From Salarchaeum japonicum (GTDB lineage: Archaea; Halobacteriota; Halobacteria; Halobacteriales; Halobacteriaceae): a stretch of 64,000 nt of DNA. The DNA lies in the NCBI RefSeq assembly GCF_020614395.1, contig NZ_CP085324.1, forward strand, positions 1,059,564 through 1,123,563, given 5' to 3'. The position numbers and the translations under genes were made by a program. Shown piece after piece: positions 50,690-58,893 of this stretch; positions within the stretch are counted from its first letter, which is position 1, and every line of letters begins with the position of its first letter. Below the pieces are notes generated by a model, which saw only the letters and a program-made list of their open reading frames with translations, had not been told where the DNA came from and ran no database searches.

Positions 50690-51757
50690 TTACTGGGGTT
50701 CCGAGGGGACGGTGATGTCGCCCGCGATAATCTGGTCTCGGGCGTCCGCGACGCTCGACTTCACGTCCTCGGGAATCTGGCCGCCTATCTGGTCGCCGTA
50801 GACGGCTTCGACGCCGTTGTCGCTCAGGCCGAAGGTCGCCTGCTCACCGCCCTGGAAGTTGTCGTTCACGACGCTCTCCACGGCGGTGTAGACCGCGGTG
50901 TCCACGCGCTTGACCATGCTCGCGAGGATGACGTTCGCGAAGGACTCCTGCGTGACGGACTGGTCTTTGTCCACGCCGATGGCGAACTTCCCCATGTCCT
51001 GTGCCGCGCGGAACACGCCGACGCCGGTCGCGCCCGAGGCGTGGTAGACGATGTCCGCGCCGTTGTTGTACATCGAGCGCGCCTGCTCCTGGCCCGCCGC
51101 GGGGTCGTTGAAGGAGCCGACGTAGGACGTGATGACCTCGATGGAGTCGTCGTGGTGGTGGACGCCCGCCTCGAAGCCCGCCTGGAACTTCTGGATGAGC
51201 GGCGTCTCCGTCCCGCCGACGAACCCGACGGTGTTCGTGTCAGCGGTCGTGTTGCCCGCGCCCGCGGAGAAGTCCCGCGTGGTGAGCATGCCCGCCATGT
51301 AGCCGACGAGGAACGACCCCTCGTGCTCGCGGAACCCGTAGCTCGCGACGTTCGACTCGTCCACGACGGAGTCCACGATGGCCCAGTTCTGGTCGGGGAA
51401 CTCGGTGGCGTTCGTGGAGAGCGCGTCCGCCTGCGCGTACCCGATGCAGGCGACGAGGTCGAAGTCGCCGGACTGCGCGTACTGGCGCTGGGTCGGCTGG
51501 AAGTCCGAGTTCGTCTCGGTCTGGGACTCCTCGTACGTGATGTCGAGTTCGTCCGCGGCGCGCTGGATGCCGGTCTGCGCCTGGTCGTTGAACGACCCGT
51601 CACCGATGCCGCCCGTGGCGTACACGATGCCGATGTTCGCCGCGGCCTCGTCGCCCCCGCCGCCGCTCGAACAGCCCGCGAGGCCGGTGAGACCCGCGGC
51701 TCCGAGCGCACCTGAGAGTTTGAGGAACTGCCGCCGCCGTTCGTCGGTATCCACCAT
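50690..51757 (-). CDS. BMP-family nucleoside-binding lipoprotein
   Basis: 355 residues. A twin-arginine signal (ERRRQFLKLSGALG) ends in a lipobox with Cys29 (GLAGCSS), then a Gly linker. The BMP fold shows NIGIVYATGGIGDGSFNDQA, ACIGYAQADALSTNA, VGFVGGTETPLIQKFQAGFE and IVYHASGATGVGVF. Bacterial relatives bind purine and pyrimidine nucleosides outside the cell. The start at 51757 is chosen to place RRR near the N-terminus; a TATA-like ATTTATG lies about 31 bases upstream. Confidence 0.95.
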   Translation of the reverse strand: MVDTDERRRQFLKLSGALGAAGLTGLAGCSSGGGGDEAAANIGIVYATGGIGDGSFNDQAQTGIQRAADELDITYEESQTETNSDFQPTQRQYAQSGDFDLVACIGYAQADALSTNATEFPDQNWAIVDSVVDESNVASYGFREHEGSFLVGYMAGMLTTRDFSAGAGNTTADTNTVGFVGGTETPLIQKFQAGFEAGVHHHDDSIEVITSYVGSFNDPAAGQEQARSMYNNGADIVYHASGATGVGVFRAAQDMGKFAIGVDKDQSVTQESFANVILASMVKRVDTAVYTAVESVVNDNFQGGEQATFGLSDNGVEAVYGDQIGGQIPEDVKSSVADARDQIIAGDITVPSEPQ

Positions 51758-51838
51758 AATCGAGTACAGAAATACCGTGTACTCGCATAAATGCGTCGTT
51801 CGAATGCGGAACTTGTTCACATACGTGTGTACGATGTG

Positions 51839-53182
51839 TTATGTGTTCGCCACCGCGCCCTCCACGAGTTCCGTCACGTCACCCACCAGGGCGTCCACGT
51901 CGTCCGCTTCCGCGTACACTCGGACGTAGGGTTCGGTGCCGGACGGCCGGACGAGCGTCCACGACCCGTCCGGGAACTCCGCGCGCACGCCGTACTCGGT
52001 GTCGATGTCGGCGTCGGGGAACGCGTCCGGAATCGTGGTTTCGAGCGCGTCCATCGCGGCCGCCTTCCGCTCGTCCGGACAGTCCACGCTCACCTTCCGG
52101 TACGGGCGCTCCGTCACCGGGTCGCGCAGCGCGTCCAACCCCTCCGCGGCCGCGAGACGGGACAGGACGGCCGCGCTCGCCACGCCGTCTATCCAGCCGC
52201 CGAACCCGGGGTGGATGTGCTTCCACGGCTCCGCCGCGTACACCACGTCGCCGCCCGCGGCCTCCGCCGCCGCGATGCCCTCGTGGAGCGCGCCCAGTCG
52301 AACCCGCTCGACGCGACCGCCGGCCGCCCGGACGCGCTCGTCGATGCGCGCCGACGCGTTCGGCGTCGTCACCACCACGGGGTCGAGCGCGCCGCTCTCC
52401 CGGACGTAGCGCTCCGCCAGAATCGCCAGCACGGTGTCCTCGTGCACGACCTCGCCCGACTCGTCCACGACGACGATGCGGTCGGCGTCGCCGTCGTGCG
52501 CGATGCCGAACGCGCAGTCGGAGTCCGCGACGAAGTTCGTGAGGTCGCCGAGCGTCTCCGGCGTCGGCTTGCTCGGCCGCCCCGGGAAGTGGCCGTCCAC
52601 GTTCGCGTTCAGCGCGACGACCTCCGCGCCGAGCGACTCAAGGACGTGCGGCGTCGCCACGCTCCCCATCCCGTTCCCGCAGTCCACGGCGACCCGGAGA
52701 CCGTCGAGGCCCGCGCCGAACTCGCGGGCGTACGCCGCCACCGCCGTCCGGTAGTCGTCCAGCACGCCGACGTGTTCCGCCTCCCCCCACGCGTCCCACG
52801 CGGCCGGCGGTTCCTCCGCGGCGACCCGCTCCTCGATGACCGCCTCCTGGTCGGCGTCGTACTCGCTCGCGTCGTCGAACAGCTTGATGCCGTTGTCCTC
52901 CGGGGGGTTGTGCGACGCGGTGAGCATCACGCCGCGGCGGCCGCGCGACGCGAACGCCAGCGCCGGCGTCGGCACCACGCCCACCCGGCGCACGTCCGCG
53001 CCCGCGCTCCGCAGACCGGCGGCCATCGCGTCCGCGAGCGCGCCACCGGTCTCGCGGCCGTCCCGTCCGAGCACGAACTCGCCGCCGTCCGCGCCCGCGG
53101 CCCGTCCGACCGCGAGCGCCAACTCGGGCGTCACGCGCTCCGTCGCGCTCCCGCGAATCCCAGCCGTCCCGAACAAATCCAT
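51839..53182 (-). CDS. Phosphosugar mutase (phosphoglucomutase/phosphopentomutase-like)
   Basis: 447 residues, alpha-D-phosphohexomutase superfamily. The phosphoserine Ser90 is in TASHNPPEDNG, the metal site is DGDADR (230-235) and the phosphate-binding loop is RPSGTEPYVRVY. The sugar-specificity loop, usually GExSGH, is instead AEPWKH (317-322). With a nucleoside importer, deaminase and phosphorylase beside it, a role on ribose phosphates (phosphopentomutase) is plausible. Phosphoglucosamine or phosphomannose activity remains possible. Confidence 0.9.
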   Translation of the reverse strand: MDLFGTAGIRGSATERVTPELALAVGRAAGADGGEFVLGRDGRETGGALADAMAAGLRSAGADVRRVGVVPTPALAFASRGRRGVMLTASHNPPEDNGIKLFDDASEYDADQEAVIEERVAAEEPPAAWDAWGEAEHVGVLDDYRTAVAAYAREFGAGLDGLRVAVDCGNGMGSVATPHVLESLGAEVVALNANVDGHFPGRPSKPTPETLGDLTNFVADSDCAFGIAHDGDADRIVVVDESGEVVHEDTVLAILAERYVRESGALDPVVVTTPNASARIDERVRAAGGRVERVRLGALHEGIAAAEAAGGDVVYAAEPWKHIHPGFGGWIDGVASAAVLSRLAAAEGLDALRDPVTERPYRKVSVDCPDERKAAAMDALETTIPDAFPDADIDTEYGVRAEFPDGSWTLVRPSGTEPYVRVYAEADDVDALVGDVTELVEGAVANT

Positions 53183-53231
53183 ACCGGGGAGAACACGAGC
53201 GGACGGCTTTACGGCTACGGTCGAACGCCGC

Positions 53232-53702
53232 CTAGATCTCGATGCCGCTCGGGATGAGGCTGTGGCGGCGGAGGAGGTCGCCGTCCGTGTTGTAGACGAG
53301 GAAGGTGTCCTTCTCGTAGGTGGCGACGTGCTCGCCGCCGCGGTGGATGTGAACGCGGTAGCGCTTCTCCGTGTCCGAGACGCGGCCGTACTCGCGGGCG
53401 GCGCGGATGAACTGGAGGACGTCGTCGGCGTCCTCGTTGAGTTCGAGCACGAAGTCGCCCGTGAGGCGGTGGGTGACGGCGACCACGCCGGTCGCGTCCG
53501 AGTCGTCCACGTCGCCCTGCAGGCGGAACGCCACGTCGATTTCGTCGCCGGCGAGCAGGTCGCCGTCGGCGTCCGTGAGGCGGTCTTCGAGCGCGGCGCT
53601 CCCCGTGAAGTCGATGGTGACGGTGGGGCGCTCCGGGGGTGCGTCGTCGTCCTCGACCCAGTCGATGTCGGTCACGTCCAGGGTGAACTCCTGTCTCCTC
53701 AT
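53232..53702 (-). CDS. Conserved haloarchaeal beta-rich protein (DUF5793-like)
   Basis: 156 residues from the ATG at 53702 (a GTG two codons earlier is in frame). It appears to consist mainly of beta strands: EFTLDVTDIDWVE, RPTVTIDFTG, DEIDVAFRLQG and GVVAVTHRLTGDFVLEL, then VHIHRGGEHVATYEKDTFLVY. I recall similar proteins as DUF5793 of Halobacteria, from memory. No catalytic motif or export signal. It lies 49 bases upstream of the mutase gene on the same strand. Confidence 0.75.
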   Translation of the reverse strand: MRRQEFTLDVTDIDWVEDDDAPPERPTVTIDFTGSAALEDRLTDADGDLLAGDEIDVAFRLQGDVDDSDATGVVAVTHRLTGDFVLELNEDADDVLQFIRAAREYGRVSDTEKRYRVHIHRGGEHVATYEKDTFLVYNTDGDLLRRHSLIPSGIEI

Positions 53703-53776
53703 TTGCACTATGTCGTACGCTACGTGTTCACACGGCTTGAACGTGACGCCGAACCCGCCCGCGGGCGTCGACAGGA

Positions 53777-53807
53777 TTTAAGCGCGGTGACGCCCAACCC
53801 TGAGTGA
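53777..53807 (+). promoter_or_regulatory. TATA-like box of the GspE-type operon
   Basis: TTTAAG at 53777-53782 is centred about 28 bases before the ATG at 53808, consistent with a leaderless transcript for the three-gene operon. Confidence 0.5.
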
Positions 53808-55472
53808 ATGTCGAGTGAACTCTTCGACGGACTCTCCGACTCCCTCTCGACGCAAGCCGCCGACCTCAAGTGGCGTCTCCAGCGGCTCACGGACGTCCTG
53901 CGCGGCACGCACGTCTCCGTCGAAGACTACCGCCCGAGCGAACACGACCCCCTCGTGGACTTCGACGGCATCGACGGCTTCGAGGAGGTCGAACGCTACT
54001 GGGTGAACGCGCCCTACGCCTTCATCAGCATCAACTACAACGACGACGACAACGAACACCGGTACGCCGTCGTCGAACCCAGCCTCGACGACTTCGAACG
54101 CGACCTCCTCGACCAGTTGTTCGAGGACATCCGCGACACCCTCATCTTCAGCGCGCGCTACGACGCCGACGACCCCGAACACGTCCTCCGCGAACAGATG
54201 CGCGACCTCGTCTCCGAGTACGGCGTCGTCGTCGAAACCGAGAGCTTCCACCGCCTCTTCTACTACCTCTACCGGGCGTTCGAGGGCTACGAGAAGATAG
54301 ACCCCCTGATGCAGGACAACCACATCGAGGACGTGTCCTGCGACGGCTACGACATCCCCATCTTCGTCTACCACGACGAGTACAGCGACATCCAGACCAC
54401 GGTCGAGTTCTCCGAGGACGAACTCGACTCCTTCGTCGTCCGGCTCGCCCAGCAATCGGGAAGACACATCAGTATCGGCGACCCCGTCACCGAAACCACG
54501 CTCCCGGACGGCTCCCGGGCGGAACTCGCGCTCGGCCAGGAAGTGACGCCGCGCGGGAGCGCGTTCACTATCCGCCAGTACGACGAGGAACCGTTCACGC
54601 CAGCGCGCCTCATCGACTTCAACACGTTCGACCTAGACCAGATGGCGTACCTCTGGCTCGCCATCGAGTCCAACAAGTCCCTCATCTTCGCCGGCGGCAC
54701 GGCGTCCGGGAAGACCACGTCGATGAACGCCATCTCGATGTTCGTCCCGCCGCGCTCGAAAGTCCTCACCATCGAGGACACGCGCGAACTCACGCTCTAC
54801 CACGACAACTGGCTCTCCAGCGTCACCCGCGAATCCCTCGGGGAGGGCGACGACATCACGATGTACGACCTCCTGCGCTCGGCGCTCCGCCACCGCCCCG
54901 AGTACATCATCGTCGGCGAGGTTCGCGGGGAGGAGGCGATGACGCTCTTCCAGGCGATGAACACCGGGCACACCACGTACTCCACGATGCACGCGGACAG
55001 CGTGCAGACCGTCATCAACCGCCTTGAGAACGAACCCATCAACGTCCCGCGCGCGATGATTCAGAGCCTCGACATCCTCTGCGTGCAGACCCTGACCTAC
55101 GTCGGGGAGAACCGCGTGCGCCGGAACCGCACCATCGCGGAAATCGAGGGTATCGACCAACGTACGGGCGACCTCGACTACTCCACGGCGTTCGAGTGGC
55201 GGGCGGGCGACGACAGCTTCCAGCAGTTCGACAGCATCGTCCTCGACGAAATCCGGGACGAACGCGGGTGGTCGCGCGGCGAACTCCTCCGCGAACTCCG
55301 GAACCGGAAGAAAGTCCTCCAGTACCTCGTGGAGAGCGGCGTCACCGACTACCGGCAGTTCACCGCGCTCGTCAACGAGTACTACGCGCACCCCGAGCGC
55401 ACCGTCTCCCGCATCGAAGGCCGCGTCGACGCGGACATCACAGACGCCGACGTGGTCGCGGACGAGGGATGA
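53808..55472 (+). CDS. GspE/PilB-type secretion and pilus ATPase
   Basis: 554 residues. Walker A GGTASGKT is at 296-303, the Asp-box-like TIEDTRELTLYHDNW follows, and Walker B is EYIIVGEVRGEEAM near 365-378, with the His-box NTGHTTYSTMHADS. An acidic N-terminal domain of about 130 residues precedes it. It is the hexameric motor that powers assembly of type IV-like pili. It is paired with a TadC/FlaJ membrane protein, with no pilin gene seen nearby. The stop overlaps the next start (ATGA). Confidence 0.95.
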   Translation: MSSELFDGLSDSLSTQAADLKWRLQRLTDVLRGTHVSVEDYRPSEHDPLVDFDGIDGFEEVERYWVNAPYAFISINYNDDDNEHRYAVVEPSLDDFERDLLDQLFEDIRDTLIFSARYDADDPEHVLREQMRDLVSEYGVVVETESFHRLFYYLYRAFEGYEKIDPLMQDNHIEDVSCDGYDIPIFVYHDEYSDIQTTVEFSEDELDSFVVRLAQQSGRHISIGDPVTETTLPDGSRAELALGQEVTPRGSAFTIRQYDEEPFTPARLIDFNTFDLDQMAYLWLAIESNKSLIFAGGTASGKTTSMNAISMFVPPRSKVLTIEDTRELTLYHDNWLSSVTRESLGEGDDITMYDLLRSALRHRPEYIIVGEVRGEEAMTLFQAMNTGHTTYSTMHADSVQTVINRLENEPINVPRAMIQSLDILCVQTLTYVGENRVRRNRTIAEIEGIDQRTGDLDYSTAFEWRAGDDSFQQFDSIVLDEIRDERGWSRGELLRELRNRKKVLQYLVESGVTDYRQFTALVNEYYAHPERTVSRIEGRVDADITDADVVADEG

Positions 55473-57544
55473 TTCTCGAACTCCTCCCGCTGTTCGTCAT
55501 CCTGCTCGGCCTCGGCGTGCTCGCGCTCGCACCCGTCGTCCCCCGCATCGACCGCGTGCTCACCCGCCTTGCGCTCGCCGCGTTCGGGTCGTACGCCCGC
55601 CAGCGCGAACGCGTCAACACCCGACAGGTGCAGACCCTGCACGGCGCGCACGTCGACACCACGTACCGCGTGTACGCCGCGAAGACGTTCCTCTACGCGA
55701 CCATCGCGGCACTCGTCGCGAGCCTCCTCACCGTCTACATCGTCGCCGGCGTCCTCATCCTCCTGCTCGCGCCGAGCGGCGAAGCGCTCCGCGCACGCCT
55801 CCCCGCCACCGTCGCCTCGCTCGCCGGAAGCGGCAGTCTCTCCGTCCTCCAAGTGTTCGTCGTGTTCCTGTTGAGCGCCGCGACCGTCGGCGTCGCCGTC
55901 GCGCTCGCCACCTACCGACTCCGGTGGTCGATGCTCTCCTATCGCGCGAGCGAACGCCGCCGCCGCATCGACGCCACGCTCGAACGGAACGTCGCGTTCA
56001 TGTACGCGCTCTCCCGGAGCGGGATGGCGTTCCCCGAAATCCTCCGCATCCTCGCGCGCAACCGGGACGTGTACGGCGAGACCGCGACCGAGATATCGGT
56101 CGCCGTGAAGGACATCGACCTGTTCGGCGCGGACGTCATCGGCGCGATGCGACGCATGGCGAACCGCACCCCGAGCGACGAGTTCAGCGAGTTCTGCGAG
56201 AACCTCGTCAGCGTCCTCCAGAGCGGACAGAGCCTCCCGAACTTCCTCCGGGACGAGTACGAGTACTACAAGGAGGAGTCCGAATCCCAGCAACAGCAGT
56301 TCCTCGAACTCCTCGCGACGCTCGCGGAAGGCTACGTCACCGTGTTCGTCGCCGGCCCGCTCTTCCTCATCACCATCCTCGTCATCGTCGGCCTGGTCTC
56401 CGGCGGCATGCTCCCCGTCCTCCGCGCCGTCGCCTACATCGTCCTCCCGCTCGCCACGCTCGGGTTCGTCGTCTACCTCGACAGCGTCACCGAGGACTCC
56501 CACATCACGCGCGGCGACCGCGGCGACCGCGACGACGTTCGCTTCCAGGACATCCCGCGACGGGGCGAAACCACGGTCGCGGACGGCGGCCAGCACGACA
56601 ACGTCGCCCGCCTCGCCATCCACCGCCGCCTCGAACCCATCAAGTACCGCCTCCGGAACCCGATCGAGCAAGTCCGCTCGAACCCCGAATCCCTCCTCCT
56701 GGTCACGATACCGCTCGCGCTCCTCTACGTCGGCGCGGACGCCTGGTTCGCGTACACCGCGGGCGACTTCGGCCTGCGCGCCATCGACGACCCCCTGATT
56801 CTCGCGTCCATCGGCGTGCTCGCCACCTACGCCGGCGTCTACGAACTCGAAAGCCGCCGCATCAAGAACATCGAGGCCGCCATCCCCGACCTCCTCGAAC
56901 GCCTCGCGAGCACGAACGAAGCCGGGATGCCGATCGTCGCGAGTTTCGGCCGCGTCGTCGGCAGCCAACTCGGCTCGCTCTCCGAGGAACTGAAGAAGAC
57001 GTGGACGGACATCACGTGGAACGGCCGCGTCGAACCCGCGCTGGAGCGCTTCGAGAACCGCCTCCAGACCACGACCGTGACCCGCGTCGTCACGCTCATC
57101 ACGAACGCGATGAACGCCAGCGGCGACATCGGCCCCGTCCTCCGCATCGCCGCCGACGAGGCGAAAGCGACCCAGCGCCTCCGCCGCGAACGCCGGAACG
57201 AACTCCTCACCTACCTCGTCGTCATCTACCTCGCGTTCTTCGTCTTCCTCACCATCGTCGTCGCGCTCGACACGATGTTCATCCCGAGTCTCCCCTCGGG
57301 CGAACTGTTCTCCGTCAGTTCGCCCGCCGGCGGGTCGGTGACCGGCATCGGCAACCTCGGAATCGGCGGCGCGAACGTCGATAAGGACGCGTACAGCCTC
57401 GTGTTCTTCCACACGTGCGCCATCCAGGCCGTCTGCTCGGGGTTCGTCGCCGGACAGATGGGTGAGGGGAGCGTGAAAGCCGGCGCGAAACACGCGACCG
57501 CGATGCTCACAATCGCCTACCTCGTCTTCCTCGCGTTCGCATGA
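55469..57544 (+). CDS. Type II/IV pilus membrane platform protein, two T2SSF domains
   Basis: 691 residues from the ATG at 55469. Two T2SSF (TadC/FlaJ/PilC-like) units are visible: ATLERNVAFMYALSRSGMAF in the first and AIPDLLERLASTNEAGMPIV in the second, each with flanking membrane helices. A charged loop of about 60 residues (ITRGDRGDRDDVRFQDIP) lies between them. It anchors the ATPase at the membrane. Its duplicated form fits archaeal PilC-type proteins. It overlaps by four bases with the methyltransferase gene. Confidence 0.94.
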   Translation: MILELLPLFVILLGLGVLALAPVVPRIDRVLTRLALAAFGSYARQRERVNTRQVQTLHGAHVDTTYRVYAAKTFLYATIAALVASLLTVYIVAGVLILLLAPSGEALRARLPATVASLAGSGSLSVLQVFVVFLLSAATVGVAVALATYRLRWSMLSYRASERRRRIDATLERNVAFMYALSRSGMAFPEILRILARNRDVYGETATEISVAVKDIDLFGADVIGAMRRMANRTPSDEFSEFCENLVSVLQSGQSLPNFLRDEYEYYKEESESQQQQFLELLATLAEGYVTVFVAGPLFLITILVIVGLVSGGMLPVLRAVAYIVLPLATLGFVVYLDSVTEDSHITRGDRGDRDDVRFQDIPRRGETTVADGGQHDNVARLAIHRRLEPIKYRLRNPIEQVRSNPESLLLVTIPLALLYVGADAWFAYTAGDFGLRAIDDPLILASIGVLATYAGVYELESRRIKNIEAAIPDLLERLASTNEAGMPIVASFGRVVGSQLGSLSEELKKTWTDITWNGRVEPALERFENRLQTTTVTRVVTLITNAMNASGDIGPVLRIAADEAKATQRLRRERRNELLTYLVVIYLAFFVFLTIVVALDTMFIPSLPSGELFSVSSPAGGSVTGIGNLGIGGANVDKDAYSLVFFHTCAIQAVCSGFVAGQMGEGSVKAGAKHATAMLTIAYLVFLAFA

Positions 57545-58167
57545 CCCGGAACGTCCACGAGACCTACGACCGCATCGCCCGCCACTTCTCCCAGACCCGC
57601 GAATACGCGTGGCCGGAAGTCGAGGACTTCGTCGGCGACGCGAACGCGACGCGCGCGCTCGACATCGGGTGCGGGAACGGCCGGCACACGGAGTTGCTCG
57701 CCGCGCACGCGGACGCCGCCGTCGGCGTGGACGCGAGCCGCGGCCTGCTCGACGAAGCCGTCGCTCGCGCAGACGACCGGGACTTCGACGCGGCGTTCGT
57801 CCAGGGCGACGCCGCCCGCCTCCCCGTCCGCGAAGACAGGTTCGACCTCGCGGTGTACGTCGCGACCATCCACCACCTGCCGACGCGGGACGCCCGCCGC
57901 GCGAGCCTCGACGAACTCGCCCGCACCCTCACCGCTGACGGGCGGGCGCTCGTGAGCGCGTGGAGCACCGCGCACTCGAAGTTCGACCGAACCGACGGCT
58001 TCGACACCACCGTGGACTGGACGCTCCCCGGCGGCGACACCGTCCCCCGGTTCTACCACATCTACGCGCCCGACGAGTTCCGCGCCGACATCGACGCCTC
58101 CGCGCTCGAACTCGTGGACTTCGAACTGTCGAGCGGGAACTGCTACGCGACCGTCACGAAGGGCTGA
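57541..58167 (+). CDS. SAM-dependent methyltransferase, Trm9/ALKBH8-like
   Basis: 208 residues. The opening VHETYDRIARHFSQTREYAWPEV matches the characteristic start of Trm9/ALKBH8-type tRNA wobble-uridine methyltransferases, then the SAM loop ALDIGCGNGRHTELL and AVGVDASRGLL, with IHHLPTRDARRASLDELAR. It is therefore a good candidate for modifying tRNA, but it could use other substrates. It is the third gene of the pilus ATPase operon by a four-base overlap, which is an unexpected pairing. Confidence 0.88.
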   Translation: MTRNVHETYDRIARHFSQTREYAWPEVEDFVGDANATRALDIGCGNGRHTELLAAHADAAVGVDASRGLLDEAVARADDRDFDAAFVQGDAARLPVREDRFDLAVYVATIHHLPTRDARRASLDELARTLTADGRALVSAWSTAHSKFDRTDGFDTTVDWTLPGGDTVPRFYHIYAPDEFRADIDASALELVDFELSSGNCYATVTKG

Positions 58168-58334
58168 CAGTCCGGACTACCCACTCGCCGCGCGGCGTCC
58201 GAACGTTCACCAGTCCGCGCGACGACACACTACGCCAACACCACCCCCTGCCCCCGGCATCCCGTTTGAACCCTCCCGCGAAAGGAAACATCAATAAACG
58301 ACCCACGGATAGACCCACTCGCGCACCGATGTTG

Positions 58335-58353
58335 CGCAAACCGCGGGTTTGCG
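58335..58353. promoter_or_regulatory. Perfect palindrome upstream of tRNA-Gly
   Basis: CGCAAACC-GCG-GGTTTGCG has perfect 8-base arms and ends 22 bases before the mature tRNA 5' end. It follows an AT-rich patch CATCAATAAACG that could be the tRNA promoter, so it may lie in the 5' leader. Confidence 0.5.
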
Positions 58354-58375
58354 ATGCATGGTGTGGCCGACGCGA

Positions 58376-58446
58376 GCACCGATGGTCTAGTGGCAGGACC
58401 TGAGCCTTCCAAGCTCATGGCCCGGGTTCAAATCCCGGTCGGTGCA
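58376..58446 (+). tRNA. tRNA-Gly (anticodon UCC)
   Basis: 71 bases. The acceptor GCACCGA pairs completely with TCGGTGC. The anticodon stem TGAGC/GCTCA encloses a loop with TCC at 58408-58410. The T-loop TTCAAAT is flanked by CCGGG and CCCGG. The discriminator is A. CCA is not encoded. No intron. A degenerate copy of its 3' part follows 103 bases downstream. Confidence 0.97.
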
Positions 58447-58523
58447 TTTCTATCGAACGAAGTGAGCGTGAATGCGCAGGGAGTTGAGCAAGCGAGTCGC
58501 AGCGCCCGACGGGCGACCGTCTC

Positions 58524-58549
58524 GCCCAGTTCAAATCCCGGGCGGTGCA
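58524..58549 (+). repeat. Degenerate copy of the tRNA-Gly 3' end (att-like)
   Basis: GCCCAGTTCAAATCCCGGGC followed by GGTGCA resembles the T-arm and acceptor end of tRNA-Gly (58420-58446) with one base missing and two or so changes. Its 3' end is exactly 103 bases after the tRNA 3' end. Such partial copies mark integration sites of mobile elements. The spacer holds CGAACGAAGTGAGCG. Confidence 0.75.
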
Positions 58550-58620
58550 GTCTTCGGGGGACGAACTGCCGAGCGAGTGCTAACGTGGTTTCTATGTGGC
58601 TGGGTTCTCTGGTGGGCGGT

Positions 58621-58893
58621 ATGTCCGAGTTCGAGTCAGACGTGGAGACGGCGCGTTCGCTTCTCGACCGCGAGGGATTGGACGGGTTCTTCGTCGGTGT
58701 GGTGGATGACGAGGAGTTGGATTACGTGTTGTCCCACGAGTTCGAGGACGCGGAGACGACGGGGATGCGGGCGTTGAGTCTGTTGGCGGCGCACGTGGAG
58801 TCCTTCTCGACGCAGGCCGGGGTGCCGGCGGAGCAGGTGGCGGAGGACGTGGTTCGGTTGCTGGACGCGCAACCGCGGGAGGAGCAGGACTAG
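58621..58893 (+). CDS. Small acidic protein of unknown function
   Basis: 90 residues, MSEFESDVETARSLLDREGL. It looks helical throughout (ESFSTQAGVPAEQVAEDVVRLLD). Codon choice is unusual for the window, with many TTG and GAT codons. A longer start at 58594 would add MWLGSLVGG. It lies directly after the degenerate tRNA copy and ends with a four-base overlap on the convergent lipoprotein gene. No family recognised. Confidence 0.65.
   Translation: MSEFESDVETARSLLDREGLDGFFVGVVDDEELDYVLSHEFEDAETTGMRALSLLAAHVESFSTQAGVPAEQVAEDVVRLLDAQPREEQD

Noticed and set aside
53808-57544. Archaellum motor genes (flaI/flaJ)
   Set aside because: No archaellin, FlaG/F/H or chemotaxis genes are nearby, and the platform protein has two T2SSF domains; a generic pilus system fits better.
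58524-58549. A second tRNA-Gly gene
   Set aside because: Only the T-arm and acceptor 3' side are present, and no D-arm or anticodon arm can be folded upstream.
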